Assembly (NCBI GenBank): GCA_964399535.1
Contig: CAYNRE010000072.1
Coordinates: forward strand, 1-64,000
Direction: 5' to 3'
DNA: 64,000 bases
Source: CAYNRE01 sp964399535
Lineage (GTDB): Bacteria; Planctomycetota; Planctomycetia; Pirellulales; CAYNRE01
The position numbers were made by a program, and so were the translations under genes. Within the stretch, counting starts at the first letter, position 1. Every line of letters starts with the position of its first letter. The notes beneath the pieces were generated by a model that worked only from the letters and a program-made list of their open reading frames with translations, ran no database searches and was not told the origin of the DNA. Shown here piece by piece: positions 36,789 through 44,502 of the stretch.

Positions 36789-36979
36789 GCGCGGAGAACG
36801 CGCTGGCCAGTAGCGCTCGACCGAAACGGCCCCGGGTGGTGCATTCGACTTCGCGGTCAGGTCGACCGACGCCGAGTTTGGACCTGCGCGCGTTCCAAGG
36901 GCCGAGCAGACTGACGACGCGCGCCGTACCCTTGCCCGCGCGCAGGCGGCGGGCCGGGCTGGTGGATGGGCGCGGGTTC

Positions 36980-37207
36980 CTATTCGGGCGAGGCCGGCGA
37001 CTCGTACAAATCGTGATACTTTTTCGCGCGGCGAACGGCCGCCAACAGGTTGTCGCGCGTGTCGGCGATTCGTTGCTCGCCGTCCTGGACGACGATCGTC
37101 GTCTCGCTCGCCAGGACTTCCAGCTCTCCGAGGTCGTGTTGGCGACCGAATTTTTCACCAATCTGTTTGCGTACCGCCAAAGCGGCGTAGTCAATATCGC
37201 GTAACAT
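36980..37207 (-). CDS. Small hypothetical protein, 75 residues
   Basis: ATG 37207 with a weak AAAGG upstream. The protein is helical and charged (VRKQIGEKFGRQHDLGELEVLASETTI … 'RRAKKYHDLYESP'); I know no family. It is the last gene of a six-gene minus-strand run (36980-39270) of lower G+C than its surroundings. The gap to the preceding gene is about 115 bases. Confidence 0.55.
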   Translation of the reverse strand: MLRDIDYAALAVRKQIGEKFGRQHDLGELEVLASETTIVVQDGEQRIADTRDNLLAAVRRAKKYHDLYESPASPE

Positions 37208-37322
37208 AATCGAGATGGCCTTTCACAATCTGGTTGTGGATTCTCAATCCGGTTTGCAGCAAGGGCAATGCACCAGGGCAGCGCGCCAGGTCAGGCGAAG
37301 CTCCGACGGAAACCAATCCTTC

Positions 37323-37628
37323 TCAGGCATCGGTACCCAGCGGCAGACGGACCTCGTACCGAGTTCGACTGTTCACCTTCTGCGGCAGCACCTTGACCTG
37401 GCAGGCTTCGCGACACTGGGCGATGCTAAGCGAATAGGGTACCCAGGCGCCGTTAAGATAGTGGTACGTGGTCTTATCGGCGTCTTCCAAGAGCACGAAT
37501 GGTTTACCGTACTCGACGGGGGGAGGCGGTTCGCGCAACACCAGCGGTTCCCGCGGGGTGGCTTCGCGGGCCGGCCCGCGCGAGTGGTGCTTTTTTTTCG
37601 GTGCGCTGAATCGCCTTTTTTGTGCCAA
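37323..37628 (-). CDS. Small hypothetical protein, basic N-terminus
   Basis: TTG 37628 is chosen because AAGGAG lies six bases upstream; the open frame runs to 37697 without support. It gives 101 residues. The N-terminus is strongly basic (RRFSAPKKKHHSRGPAR), then a Pro-rich stretch, then 'KTTYHYLNGAWVPYSLSIAQCREACQVKVLP' (in parts) and a strand-like end 'TRYEVRLPLG'. The basic tail could contact nucleic acid; that is inference only. Fifth gene of the small-protein run. Confidence 0.6.
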   Translation of the reverse strand: MAQKRRFSAPKKKHHSRGPAREATPREPLVLREPPPPVEYGKPFVLLEDADKTTYHYLNGAWVPYSLSIAQCREACQVKVLPQKVNSRTRYEVRLPLGTDA

Positions 37629-37797
37629 GGGGTGCTCCTTCGATTGGACTTTAGTTTCGTGCGATCGTGCCCAGGCTAGGGCTTCGGGCGTGAGCAAAGG
37701 ACGAGTGCGAGTCGTACGCGGTCAAGCGACTCGCCACGGGACCCAGTGCGTGTTCATGAAGACCGCGGTCTCGTCGCCGATGCTCGGGGTTGGCAGG

Positions 37798-38031
37798 TTA
37801 CTCCGACGGTTCTGGAGAGTCGGCCGGTTCCGGCACTTGCCGCTTTCCCAACTCCACGATTTGTTCAAAGGCTTCGAGGTTGTTTTGTCGATTGCGCTCG
37901 TTCAGTTCGATCAGAACCAGCAATCCACGTGCGACGTACCGCAGTCCTGCCTCGGTTTTCGGGTGCTCGACCAGCGAGTTCAGTTCATCGATCACCTGGG
38001 CCGTTTTTTCTTCCAGTTTTTTGGTGGTCAA
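37798..38031 (-). CDS. Small hypothetical protein, helical, coupled to upstream gene
   Basis: TTG 38031 overlaps the TGA of the upstream gene (TTGA, 38028-38031) and has AAGG at useful spacing, so translational coupling is likely. It gives 77 residues, mainly helical: 'KLEEKTAQVIDELNSLVEHP', 'LRYVARGLLVLIELNERNRQNNLEAFEQIVELG' (in parts) and an acidic Pro-rich end. Layout suggests a small oligomer-forming helical protein. No family is recognised. Confidence 0.62.
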   Translation of the reverse strand: MTTKKLEEKTAQVIDELNSLVEHPKTEAGLRYVARGLLVLIELNERNRQNNLEAFEQIVELGKRQVPEPADSPEPSE

Positions 38032-38402
38032 CCGATTGATCCTTGCGACACCACGCCGGTGTCGTCGGGTCTTTGTTTGATTTGGATCTGGCCGCAATCG
38101 CACTGAACGCGCCGAGCAGCAATGCGACGGCCGCAACTCGTGCAGAGTTTCGTCCATCGCTGTTCTGGGGCCGGCGCGGGTTTGGGAGCGGCGGTGGCGG
38201 CATTGGCCTTGCGGAGGGCCGTCTGGATGGCGTCGGCCTTGTTCACCGCGCATTGAGGATGCACACCCCCCTGCGAATACGACGCCTTGCCACACACCGG
38301 GCAGACGGCTCGAGAGCGCGGAGCTTCCAGCAGCGGGGGCGGCTTTTTCACCAGGCGCTTGGAATCGGGTGCAGGGCTGGTTGGTTGGTTTGGCGTCATC
38401 AT
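38028..38402 (-). CDS. Small protein with two zinc-ribbon-like cysteine clusters
   Basis: 124 residues from ATG 38402, which overlaps the TGA of the preceding gene (38399-38402). Two cysteine clusters are clear: 'CPVCGKASYSQGGVHPQC' (about residues 34-51) and 'CTSCGRRIAARRVQCDCG' (about 91-108), fitting two zinc-binding knuckles joined by an Ala/Pro linker. Such proteins bind nucleic acid or other proteins. The C-terminus is extended by four-base overlap with the next gene. Confidence 0.66.
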   Translation of the reverse strand: MMTPNQPTSPAPDSKRLVKKPPPLLEAPRSRAVCPVCGKASYSQGGVHPQCAVNKADAIQTALRKANAATAAPKPAPAPEQRWTKLCTSCGRRIAARRVQCDCGQIQIKQRPDDTGVVSQGSIG

Positions 38403-38659
38403 GCCGGCTCAGTCATCAGTCGAACACCGTACATATTCGCAATGAGTCGCTCGATGAGCTCGGCGGAAACCTGGGAATCGTAATTGACCAGCATCGAATA
38501 ACGCTGATCGGAGTGCCAGCGGCCCTGGACCAGGCTTCCGCGGTGAATTCCCAGGGCATGACAGAGCCGGTCGAGAATGCGCTCGGCATCCGCCTTCCCC
38601 TCGACACTCACTCGCGCGGATCGTCCTAACGAACGGAACCATATAGAAACTGGAATCAT
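38399..38659 (-). CDS. Small hypothetical protein, 86 residues
   Basis: ATG 38659 has GGAG seven bases upstream; TTG 38716, overlapping the previous stop as TTGA, is the other candidate start. 86 residues: 'VSIWFRSLGRSARVSVEGKADAERILDRLCHALG' (in parts), then 'QRYSMLVNYDSQVSAELIERLIANMYGVRL', an alpha/beta layout. No family recognised. Its stop overlaps the start of the zinc-ribbon gene by four bases. Confidence 0.6.
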   Translation of the reverse strand: MIPVSIWFRSLGRSARVSVEGKADAERILDRLCHALGIHRGSLVQGRWHSDQRYSMLVNYDSQVSAELIERLIANMYGVRLMTEPA

Positions 38660-38712
38660 CGTCCGGCTCCGAATTGCGTGTGGTGGTGCGCACGACCCTC
38701 GCGGCTCAGGAT

Positions 38713-39270
38713 TCAAAGTCTCGATTCTTGCAATTGCTCGGGCATCTCGCCGCCGCGCTGAGACATGACAGTCCGCGATTTAGCGGTATGGCACCGCGCG
38801 CGGACCGAAGTGAACGGCATTCCGTCATCGCGGACATAGCGCTCCGCCCGCAGAAACCAGAATGAAAGCCCGCCGGTGTTGTGGTGCGATTCCGTCGCGG
38901 TCGATCGCGAGGCGGCCACGGAGCGAACCCCAAGCGAACCCTTGCGTCCCGTTTTGCGCCAGCCTCGTCGCTGCATAATCATCCGAACCACGACGCCGAT
39001 CGCTTGCCGCAATCGCTTGGCCCGCTGCGGGTTCGATGAGGCCAAGAGGGAGTCGATCTCAGGTTCCGATTCCAATTCCCGTACCACACCCGCCAGAGGG
39101 GGGCGATCGTGGTGGATTTCAGCCTCCTCCATCCGCCGCTGGCGATCCTCCTGGCTGAAGAATGCCAAAACCCGATCCAGGGGTTGGTCCGGGTCGTTGG
39201 CCACGTCCGCAAAGGTTTTCCCCTGCGGGTCTGCCAGGAACTCGTCGCGCCGAAGTTGGATCGATGACAT
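38713..39270 (-). CDS. Hypothetical protein, first gene of the small-protein operon
   Basis: 185 residues from ATG 39270, with a G-rich sequence upstream as a possible ribosome-binding site. It has an acidic front (EFLADPQGKTFADVANDPDQPLDRVLAFFSQED in parts), a middle basic helix (KRLRQAIGVVVRMIMQRRGWRKTGRKG in parts) and 'TGGLSFWFLRAERYVRDDGMPF' (about 130-150, in parts), a Trp/Phe-rich block I associate only loosely with small planctomycete proteins. The candidate promoter at 39330-39358 lies just upstream. Function unknown. Confidence 0.6.
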   Translation of the reverse strand: MSSIQLRRDEFLADPQGKTFADVANDPDQPLDRVLAFFSQEDRQRRMEEAEIHHDRPPLAGVVRELESEPEIDSLLASSNPQRAKRLRQAIGVVVRMIMQRRGWRKTGRKGSLGVRSVAASRSTATESHHNTGGLSFWFLRAERYVRDDGMPFTSVRARCHTAKSRTVMSQRGGEMPEQLQESRL

Positions 39271-39329
39271 AGGTCGTCGAACTCCCCCTAGATTCAAAAT
39301 CTGGACATGCAAATTTTGTCACTACAAAG

Positions 39330-39358
39330 AGTGTATCACCGAATCCTGGCACGGGCAA
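39330..39358 (-). promoter_or_regulatory. Promoter candidate of the small-protein operon
   Basis: On the minus strand TTGCCC (plus 39353-39358) and TACACT (plus 39330-39335) are 17 bases apart, each four of six to the sigma-70 consensus. About 50 bases of A/T-richer leader follow, with inverted repeat CAAAAT…ATTTTG, before ATG 39270. Confidence 0.4.
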
Positions 39359-39386
39359 GTCGCATCGTTCAGCTACGGGGAGACGC

Positions 39387-39409
39387 AACCACCCAAAAAG
39401 GTGGTTTTT
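39387..39409 (+). repeat. Hairpin with T-run just upstream of the small-protein operon
   Basis: Arms AACCACC (39387-39393) and GGTGGTT (39400-39406) around CAAAAA, followed by T residues on the plus strand. It looks like a terminator for plus-strand transcription, yet no plus-strand gene ends nearby. It may insulate the operon or be a leftover of an inserted segment. Confidence 0.6.
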
Positions 39410-39520
39410 CGATAGCCGAGCTGTTGCCGGCCGAGCGGACACTTCCTAACCGCACTCAGGGCCGACGGCGAGGTAGCGTCGCAGGATTCGGGGAGAGAGA
39501 GTCCCCGCGCGAGACTTCGC

Positions 39521-41470
39521 TCAGGGAGTCTTCAGATATTCCTTGAGGAACATCATTTCCACCGCTTGAAAATAGTCGCGGTTGTCCTTCTTGCCGAAAC
39601 CGTGCCCCTCGTTGTCGGCATACAGGGTCCAGACCGTGCCCCCCGTGCCCTTGACCTTCTCGGCGATTTGCTGGGCCTCGCTGAACGGTACCCGGGGGTC
39701 GTTCTTACCGTGCACCACCAAGAGGGCCGAGCGGATCTTCTCGGCGCTGGAGGTGGGATTGATCCGCTCGAAGAATGCCCGCATCTCGGCGTTGCGCTCG
39801 TCGCCGTACTCGGCCCGCCGCAAATCCTGCCGGTAGGGGCTGGTGTTCTCCAGAAACGAGATGAAGTTGGCGATGCCCACCACGTCGACCCCGGCCCGAA
39901 TCCGCTCGCCGAACATGGCCAACGAGGCCAGCACCATGAACCCTCCGTACGAGCCGCCGCTCACGGCCACCCGGGTCGGCTCTAAGATGTTTTGCCGGCC
40001 GATGAAATCGAGTACGGCGCCGATGTCTTTCACGCTGTCTTCCCGCAGGGGGCCGTTGTCGAGCAAGAGGAAACTCTTGCCGTACCCGGAAGAGCCGCGC
40101 ACGTTGGGCGCGATCACGGCGTAGCCTAGTTCGGTCACCAGGTACTGGGTTCGCCCGGAAAAAACGGGCCGGTACTGGCTTTCCGGTCCGCCGTGAATGT
40201 CGATCACCACCGGGGCGCGAAAGTTGGGCCGGGCCCCCGGGGGGCGATAGTAATAGGCCGAAATCTTCCGCTCGTCGAACGACTTGAGTTCGACCAGTTC
40301 GGGTACCACGAATCGGCCCGGGTCGAGCCCGCCGGCCTCGCTGTAGGTCCACTCGACCAGCGTGTCGTTTTCCAAGACGATCGAAAAGGCATCGGCGGGC
40401 GCATTGGGCCGGGCCAGGGTGAAACCAAGCTGCTTGCCGTCGGGCGAGAACTCCAAGCCCGTCACCACCCCCAGCGGCACTTGAATTCGCCGATACTGGT
40501 CTCCTTCGAGCAGGTACAACCGGCTGGCGCCGTTGTCGTTGAGCGTAAAGGCCACGCGGCCCGAGGCGGGATCCACTTCGATCTCGTCGACGTCCCAGGG
40601 CAGGTCCGCGGTTAGCCATTCATACTGATACTCGCCCAGTTTGAGCCGGGCCAGTTGCAGAAACTCTCCCTGGGCGTCGCAGGTCAGGTACAGGGTTCGC
40701 CCGTCGGGGGCGAAGGCCAACTCGCCGAACGACATCTGGCCGTCGTGGGGGCGGGGAATCGGCCGCAGTTGACGGTCGGCCAAGGCCATGATGGCCGGGT
40801 ACGATTCGTTGATCGACACGTAACGCAGCAAAAGCAAGTGCGCTCCGTCGAGCGACCAGTCTTGGGTAACCCAGAATTCACCCGACGACTGATAAAGCAG
40901 TTGCTGCGAGTCGGCCTTGCGGCAATCGGCCAGGTAAATGTCGGTATCCCGGCCGTTGCGGCGGTTGGAATGCACGATCATGGCCTGGCCGTCGTGGCGC
41001 AAGGGCCCCAGCGTGTTGCGCGAGCTGCCGTCGGTAAGCAACCGCGATTGGCCATGCCGCGGGTCGAGCAGATGAATCTGAAAGTTCTCGTTGCCCCCTT
41101 GCGACATCGAGAGCACGATGGCCCCGTCGGCCGCTTGGGGAATGAACTGGCCGCTCACCGGTTCTTCGAAGAAGGTGATCTGCTCGCGCCGGCCCCCGGG
41201 CTCATAAACCCGGTGCAACTGCACCGAGTTGCCAAACCGCGTTCCAATCAGAATCCCCTTGCCGTCGGGCGAGAATCCCTCGAACTGGGCGGTGCGCACC
41301 TCTTGATACTGGCGCAGGCGGTTTAAGAGGTCGGAAGCAACCGGCGGCACGTTCTCGGTGGTAATTGCCGCCGGCCGCCGGGCGTCGCCCGCCTCTTGGG
41401 CGGGGGCCGCGAGCGGAAAAACGAGCGAACCGATCAGTGCCGCGGCAGACAACCAAACATTCCAGGGCAT
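39521..41470 (-). CDS. S9-family serine peptidase, secreted
   Basis: 649 residues from ATG 41470, with GGAG about ten bases upstream and a signal peptide (WLSAAALIGSLVFPLAAPAQE). The N-terminal 380 residues form a beta-propeller; the C-terminal alpha/beta-hydrolase holds the triad: Ser in 'VSGGSYGGFMVLASL' (about 506), Asp in 'HGKNDPRVPF' (about 588) and His in 'DNEGHGFGKK' (about 621). This resembles acylaminoacyl-peptidase/dipeptidyl-peptidase enzymes that release short peptides. The ceramidase-like gene lies 70 bases upstream on the same strand. Confidence 0.92.
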   Translation of the reverse strand: MPWNVWLSAAALIGSLVFPLAAPAQEAGDARRPAAITTENVPPVASDLLNRLRQYQEVRTAQFEGFSPDGKGILIGTRFGNSVQLHRVYEPGGRREQITFFEEPVSGQFIPQAADGAIVLSMSQGGNENFQIHLLDPRHGQSRLLTDGSSRNTLGPLRHDGQAMIVHSNRRNGRDTDIYLADCRKADSQQLLYQSSGEFWVTQDWSLDGAHLLLLRYVSINESYPAIMALADRQLRPIPRPHDGQMSFGELAFAPDGRTLYLTCDAQGEFLQLARLKLGEYQYEWLTADLPWDVDEIEVDPASGRVAFTLNDNGASRLYLLEGDQYRRIQVPLGVVTGLEFSPDGKQLGFTLARPNAPADAFSIVLENDTLVEWTYSEAGGLDPGRFVVPELVELKSFDERKISAYYYRPPGARPNFRAPVVIDIHGGPESQYRPVFSGRTQYLVTELGYAVIAPNVRGSSGYGKSFLLLDNGPLREDSVKDIGAVLDFIGRQNILEPTRVAVSGGSYGGFMVLASLAMFGERIRAGVDVVGIANFISFLENTSPYRQDLRRAEYGDERNAEMRAFFERINPTSSAEKIRSALLVVHGKNDPRVPFSEAQQIAEKVKGTGGTVWTLYADNEGHGFGKKDNRDYFQAVEMMFLKEYLKTP

Positions 41471-41540
41471 GCGAGGGAACTCCGTATCAGGTTCCAAACG
41501 GGCCTTCGGGGGGCGCGGCCCACGAACAAGCCGCGGCCCG

Positions 41541-42968
41541 CTAGGGGCTGGCCAATTCGGCCACGCGTTTTTCCAGGGCCTGCATCAGAATCGGGGCACA
41601 CTCGGGGCCGACGCTGTTCTCTTCACCGTATTGGCTCTCCGCGCGGCCATAGGCGAACGGGGGCTTATGGTCCCATTGCCGTCGCGGCACGATGTAGCCC
41701 AATTCGTCGTTGGCCAGCCCCAGCACCAGCACTTTGGGTCCGGGAAGAATCTCGAGCACCGATTTTTCCAGCGGCGCCTCGGGGTAGTCGACGTTGGGCT
41801 CGACCGGGTCTTGGTACCGGCCGTAGACCAGCTCGGGGTAAATCTCGCCCGGGATGCAGGCCACGTGAAGCTGGCCCATCCGCAGGTAGGCCACCTCGGT
41901 TTCGGCGGCCGGATCTTTTCCCTTTTCCTTGGGCGAAACGATCGGACCGAGCTCTTCGAAGTTGCCGGTCCAAACGCGGCCATCGCGCTTGAGAACGCCC
42001 ATCGACCGGGCCAACAGATAGAGCGGGTTTTCCAGCGGAACGGTGATCGGCTTGGCGGCCACGGCCAGGGGAGTCAGCTCCAGGGGTTCGGTCGCTTCGA
42101 CGGCGCGCACCGCCAGGGCGGCGATCGCTTCGCCATACACGCGGGCGTATTCGAAGTCGCCTTCCTGATAGGGCTCGCCAGCCGGGTTCTTCAGCAGCCC
42201 ACGCGGCGGCGCCATCAAGCCCCCCACGGGGCCGGTGAAGTAGGCCACGGGGCAGTCGTATTTCTCCTTCAGCCTGGCCACCGTGGTGCCGGGGAAATCG
42301 GCGGTGATTTGTTTATTGTCCGAACCCATCGCCTCGGGATGCGAATTCCACTGGACCAACAGGCCGAGCCGCTGGTCGTTGTCGGCCCGATGAAAACTGA
42401 TCAGCCGTAATACGCTGTCGAGCACCTGCGGCAGCCGGCTATCGCGGTTGAGCGTGTCGTCTTGCGCCGTGCCGTACCGGGCGACGGCCGGAACCGCCGC
42501 CTCTTCGGCCTGGCGCACCGCGGCTACGATCCGCTCGGCCAGCAGGGCCATGTATTTTTCGTTGACGCCCGACTTGAAGGGGTTGGGGCCCCACAGGCCC
42601 ATGGTGTCGGGTCCCTCGTGGTTGTGGGTGGCCGAAACCATCACGAACAGAAAGTCGCCTAGTTGCTCGCGCACCTGTTTGACGAAGGGGTACTGCAGCC
42701 CCACCACGTCGGCCGCGGCGAGGGCCACCTTCTGCTTGCCGTCGATCAGCACCACCGCCCGGGCATAGAGCGGGTCGTGGACCCCCTCGGCCTGCCGGTT
42801 TTGCCCATAGCCGGCGATCCAGACCGGGTCGGCCCCGGGCGAAACCTCGGGCGTAATATCCAGTTCGGCAATGCCCACGCGTAGCGCACTCTCGGCCGCC
42901 GCCGCGCCAGCCCAGGGCATGCTCGCCCCACTGCAAACAATGCCAATCCACAACCACCAACTGCGCAT
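41541..42968 (-). CDS. Neutral/alkaline ceramidase-like secreted protein
   Basis: 475 residues from ATG 42968 with a signal peptide (WLWIGIVCSGASMPWAGAAAAE). The N-terminal part matches the neutral ceramidase N-domain: 'VGIAELDITPEVSP', 'DPLYARAVVLIDG' and the zinc-site block 'VSATHNHEGPDTMGLWG' (about residue 113). 'WNSHPEAMGSDN' is another expected block. Planctomycetes hold many such proteins; true ceramide hydrolysis has not been shown for most, so a general amidase or esterase role is possible. Likely co-transcribed with the S9 peptidase. Confidence 0.85.
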   Translation of the reverse strand: MRSWWLWIGIVCSGASMPWAGAAAAESALRVGIAELDITPEVSPGADPVWIAGYGQNRQAEGVHDPLYARAVVLIDGKQKVALAAADVVGLQYPFVKQVREQLGDFLFVMVSATHNHEGPDTMGLWGPNPFKSGVNEKYMALLAERIVAAVRQAEEAAVPAVARYGTAQDDTLNRDSRLPQVLDSVLRLISFHRADNDQRLGLLVQWNSHPEAMGSDNKQITADFPGTTVARLKEKYDCPVAYFTGPVGGLMAPPRGLLKNPAGEPYQEGDFEYARVYGEAIAALAVRAVEATEPLELTPLAVAAKPITVPLENPLYLLARSMGVLKRDGRVWTGNFEELGPIVSPKEKGKDPAAETEVAYLRMGQLHVACIPGEIYPELVYGRYQDPVEPNVDYPEAPLEKSVLEILPGPKVLVLGLANDELGYIVPRRQWDHKPPFAYGRAESQYGEENSVGPECAPILMQALEKRVAELASP

Positions 42969-43287
42969 CGCCTTACATCTCCCGTGGTCCCGAAAAATCG
43001 GAGGAATAATCGAGGGCAAAAACCCGTCGGATAGCCTGTCCCCACAACGGCGGGGAGGCTGGCGGCCGGGGCAGACTGCCTAGACTAACCCCTGGCTGCG
43101 AGAACGTCGAACGATTTTCCGGCTCGGAGCCCTCGCCCCCTGGGCCGCGGGGCCACGGCTCACTTGGCCCTCAAAGCGAAGTGGGCCGGGCTTGCCGCGC
43201 ACCCAGTAAGGGGTGTGTCAGCAAACCCGGCCCGTCAACTTGAAGCGGGGCGCGATTCCCCGCCGGTTGGCGTAACCGACGCCGCGA

Positions 43288-43560
43288 CTAGGCCCGCTCG
43301 CCCGCCGCACAGCAGGCGCCATCCGGGCAGCAAGCCCCATTGGGGCAGCAGTCGGCCCGCTGGGTCACTTCGCTCGTGGTGCAGCAGGGGCCCTCGGGGC
43401 AGCAGGCATCCTCGGGGCAACAAGACTCGGTGGCCTGAGCCTCGGGCGTGGCGCTGGCCGGTTCGGTCGTGACCCGGCGGGCAGCGGCGGTTGTCGCCCC
43501 CACGGCAGCCACGGTGGCCAACAGGGCCAGCACCAACCACTTCGACTTGATCGTACGCAT
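43288..43560 (-). CDS. Small secreted protein with repeated Cys-Cys-Pro units
   Basis: 90 residues from ATG 43560, with GAGGA upstream. A signal peptide (WLVLALLATVAAVGATTAAA) is followed by an Ala/Thr linker and a C-terminal third built of CC pairs: 'CCPEDACCPEGPCC' and 'CCPNGACCPDGACC' (about residues 48-87), twelve cysteines or more in two near-repeats. Such pairs suit disulfide bonding or metal binding outside the cell. It is the partner of the neighbouring Cys-rich gene at 43867. Confidence 0.75.
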   Translation of the reverse strand: MRTIKSKWLVLALLATVAAVGATTAAARRVTTEPASATPEAQATESCCPEDACCPEGPCCTTSEVTQRADCCPNGACCPDGACCAAGERA

Positions 43561-43866
43561 GACAAAAATCCTCAAGTGAGAGAATCGACTTTAGACAACG
43601 GGGTCGCCGCCCCCGACCTTGTTCGGCACCACGTGTGACGAACCAGGGACCGCGACCGGTTGAGGGCCCGCGTTTGCGAACCGCGGACCATCGTTCCTCG
43701 CCCGCGGCGCCGCCCGAAAAGGTTCGAGCGACCAACGGCGCTGCGAGGGCTGCGGCCAGTCAGGGCCGCGATGGTTGCTTCGCCTCGAAAAATCAATTCC
43801 CGGTGCGCCGGCAATCGCCCTGCGGCAGATTGGCCTGAACGACGGGAAAGGGGGCGGACCGCCGAA
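43561..43866. other. gene-free stretch between the two Cys-rich genes
   Basis: About 305 bases with no supported gene. The plus-strand frame 43660-44652 that covers it runs antisense through the second Cys-rich gene and has no domain. Confidence 0.4.
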
Positions 43867-44334
43867 TCAATTCAGCCAGCGACAAAGCCGCGCACAGGAG
43901 GCAAGCGAAACGGTACCTGCCCGATGAGAAGTGCCCAAGAGGGGTTGCGGCTGTGCCTGGGGCAACGGTTGGAAGCCGCCCGGCATCGGGGCTACCCACT
44001 CGGGAAAGGCGATTCCGGACCCGCCCGGCAGAATCGCTGCTACGAACGGGCTGGGGGCGAGGCAGCAGCAGGGTCGCGCGCCGCCGGGGACCGTGGCGGC
44101 CGGGTGCGCTGTATCAGCCGGCTCTTGGCAGCATCGCTTCGCCAGACGTGCCGGAGCACCCACCACCGCCGCACAGCAGGCAGGAGACTGGGCGGCTCCG
44201 CCCTCGACGCTGGCCCGGTCGGCTTGCACCACACGGCAGCACCCAGCCCCAAGCCCCAGGGCTGGCGCAATGGTCAACGCGACCGCCATCAGCAGCCGCA
44301 ATACGTCGCTCAAGGAACGAGCAACAGAGAGCAT
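43867..44334 (-). CDS. Secreted protein with clustered Cys pairs
   Basis: 155 residues from ATG 44334. The N-terminus (SDVLRLLMAVALTIAPALGLGAG) is a signal peptide; the mature part has CC pairs in 'GAGCCRVV', 'SPACCAAVVG', 'KRCCQEPAD' and 'RPCCCLAPS', then a Pro-rich tail. It resembles the neighbour at 43288 in plan though not in spacing. No ribosome-binding site is strong, but a promoter-like pair lies 75 bases upstream (44409-44439), which supports expression. Function unknown; metal or redox chemistry is inference. Confidence 0.6.
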   Translation of the reverse strand: MLSVARSLSDVLRLLMAVALTIAPALGLGAGCCRVVQADRASVEGGAAQSPACCAAVVGAPARLAKRCCQEPADTAHPAATVPGGARPCCCLAPSPFVAAILPGGSGIAFPEWVAPMPGGFQPLPQAQPQPLLGTSHRAGTVSLASCARLCRWLN

Positions 44335-44408
44335 TGGCGCTTGCACCCGAAACGAGAAAGCGGAACCCCATCGATGGGCACTCGGGGCGCACCCCAGCAA
44401 CCGCTTTT

Positions 44409-44439
44409 ACTATACGCGGATCTGCCAGCGGTAGTTCAA
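44409..44439 (-). promoter_or_regulatory. Promoter candidate for second Cys-rich gene
   Basis: On the minus strand TTGAAC (plus 44434-44439) and TATAGT (plus 44409-44414) with 19 bases between, or TGAACT with 18. Good -10 match in an otherwise G+C-rich region, 75 bases before ATG 44334. Confidence 0.4.
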
Positions 44440-44502
44440 TCGGGAGGAATTCCGAGCAGTTTGCATTGCGACCCCCCCCGTCCGCTCGGCGTTCCTAACG
44501 GC

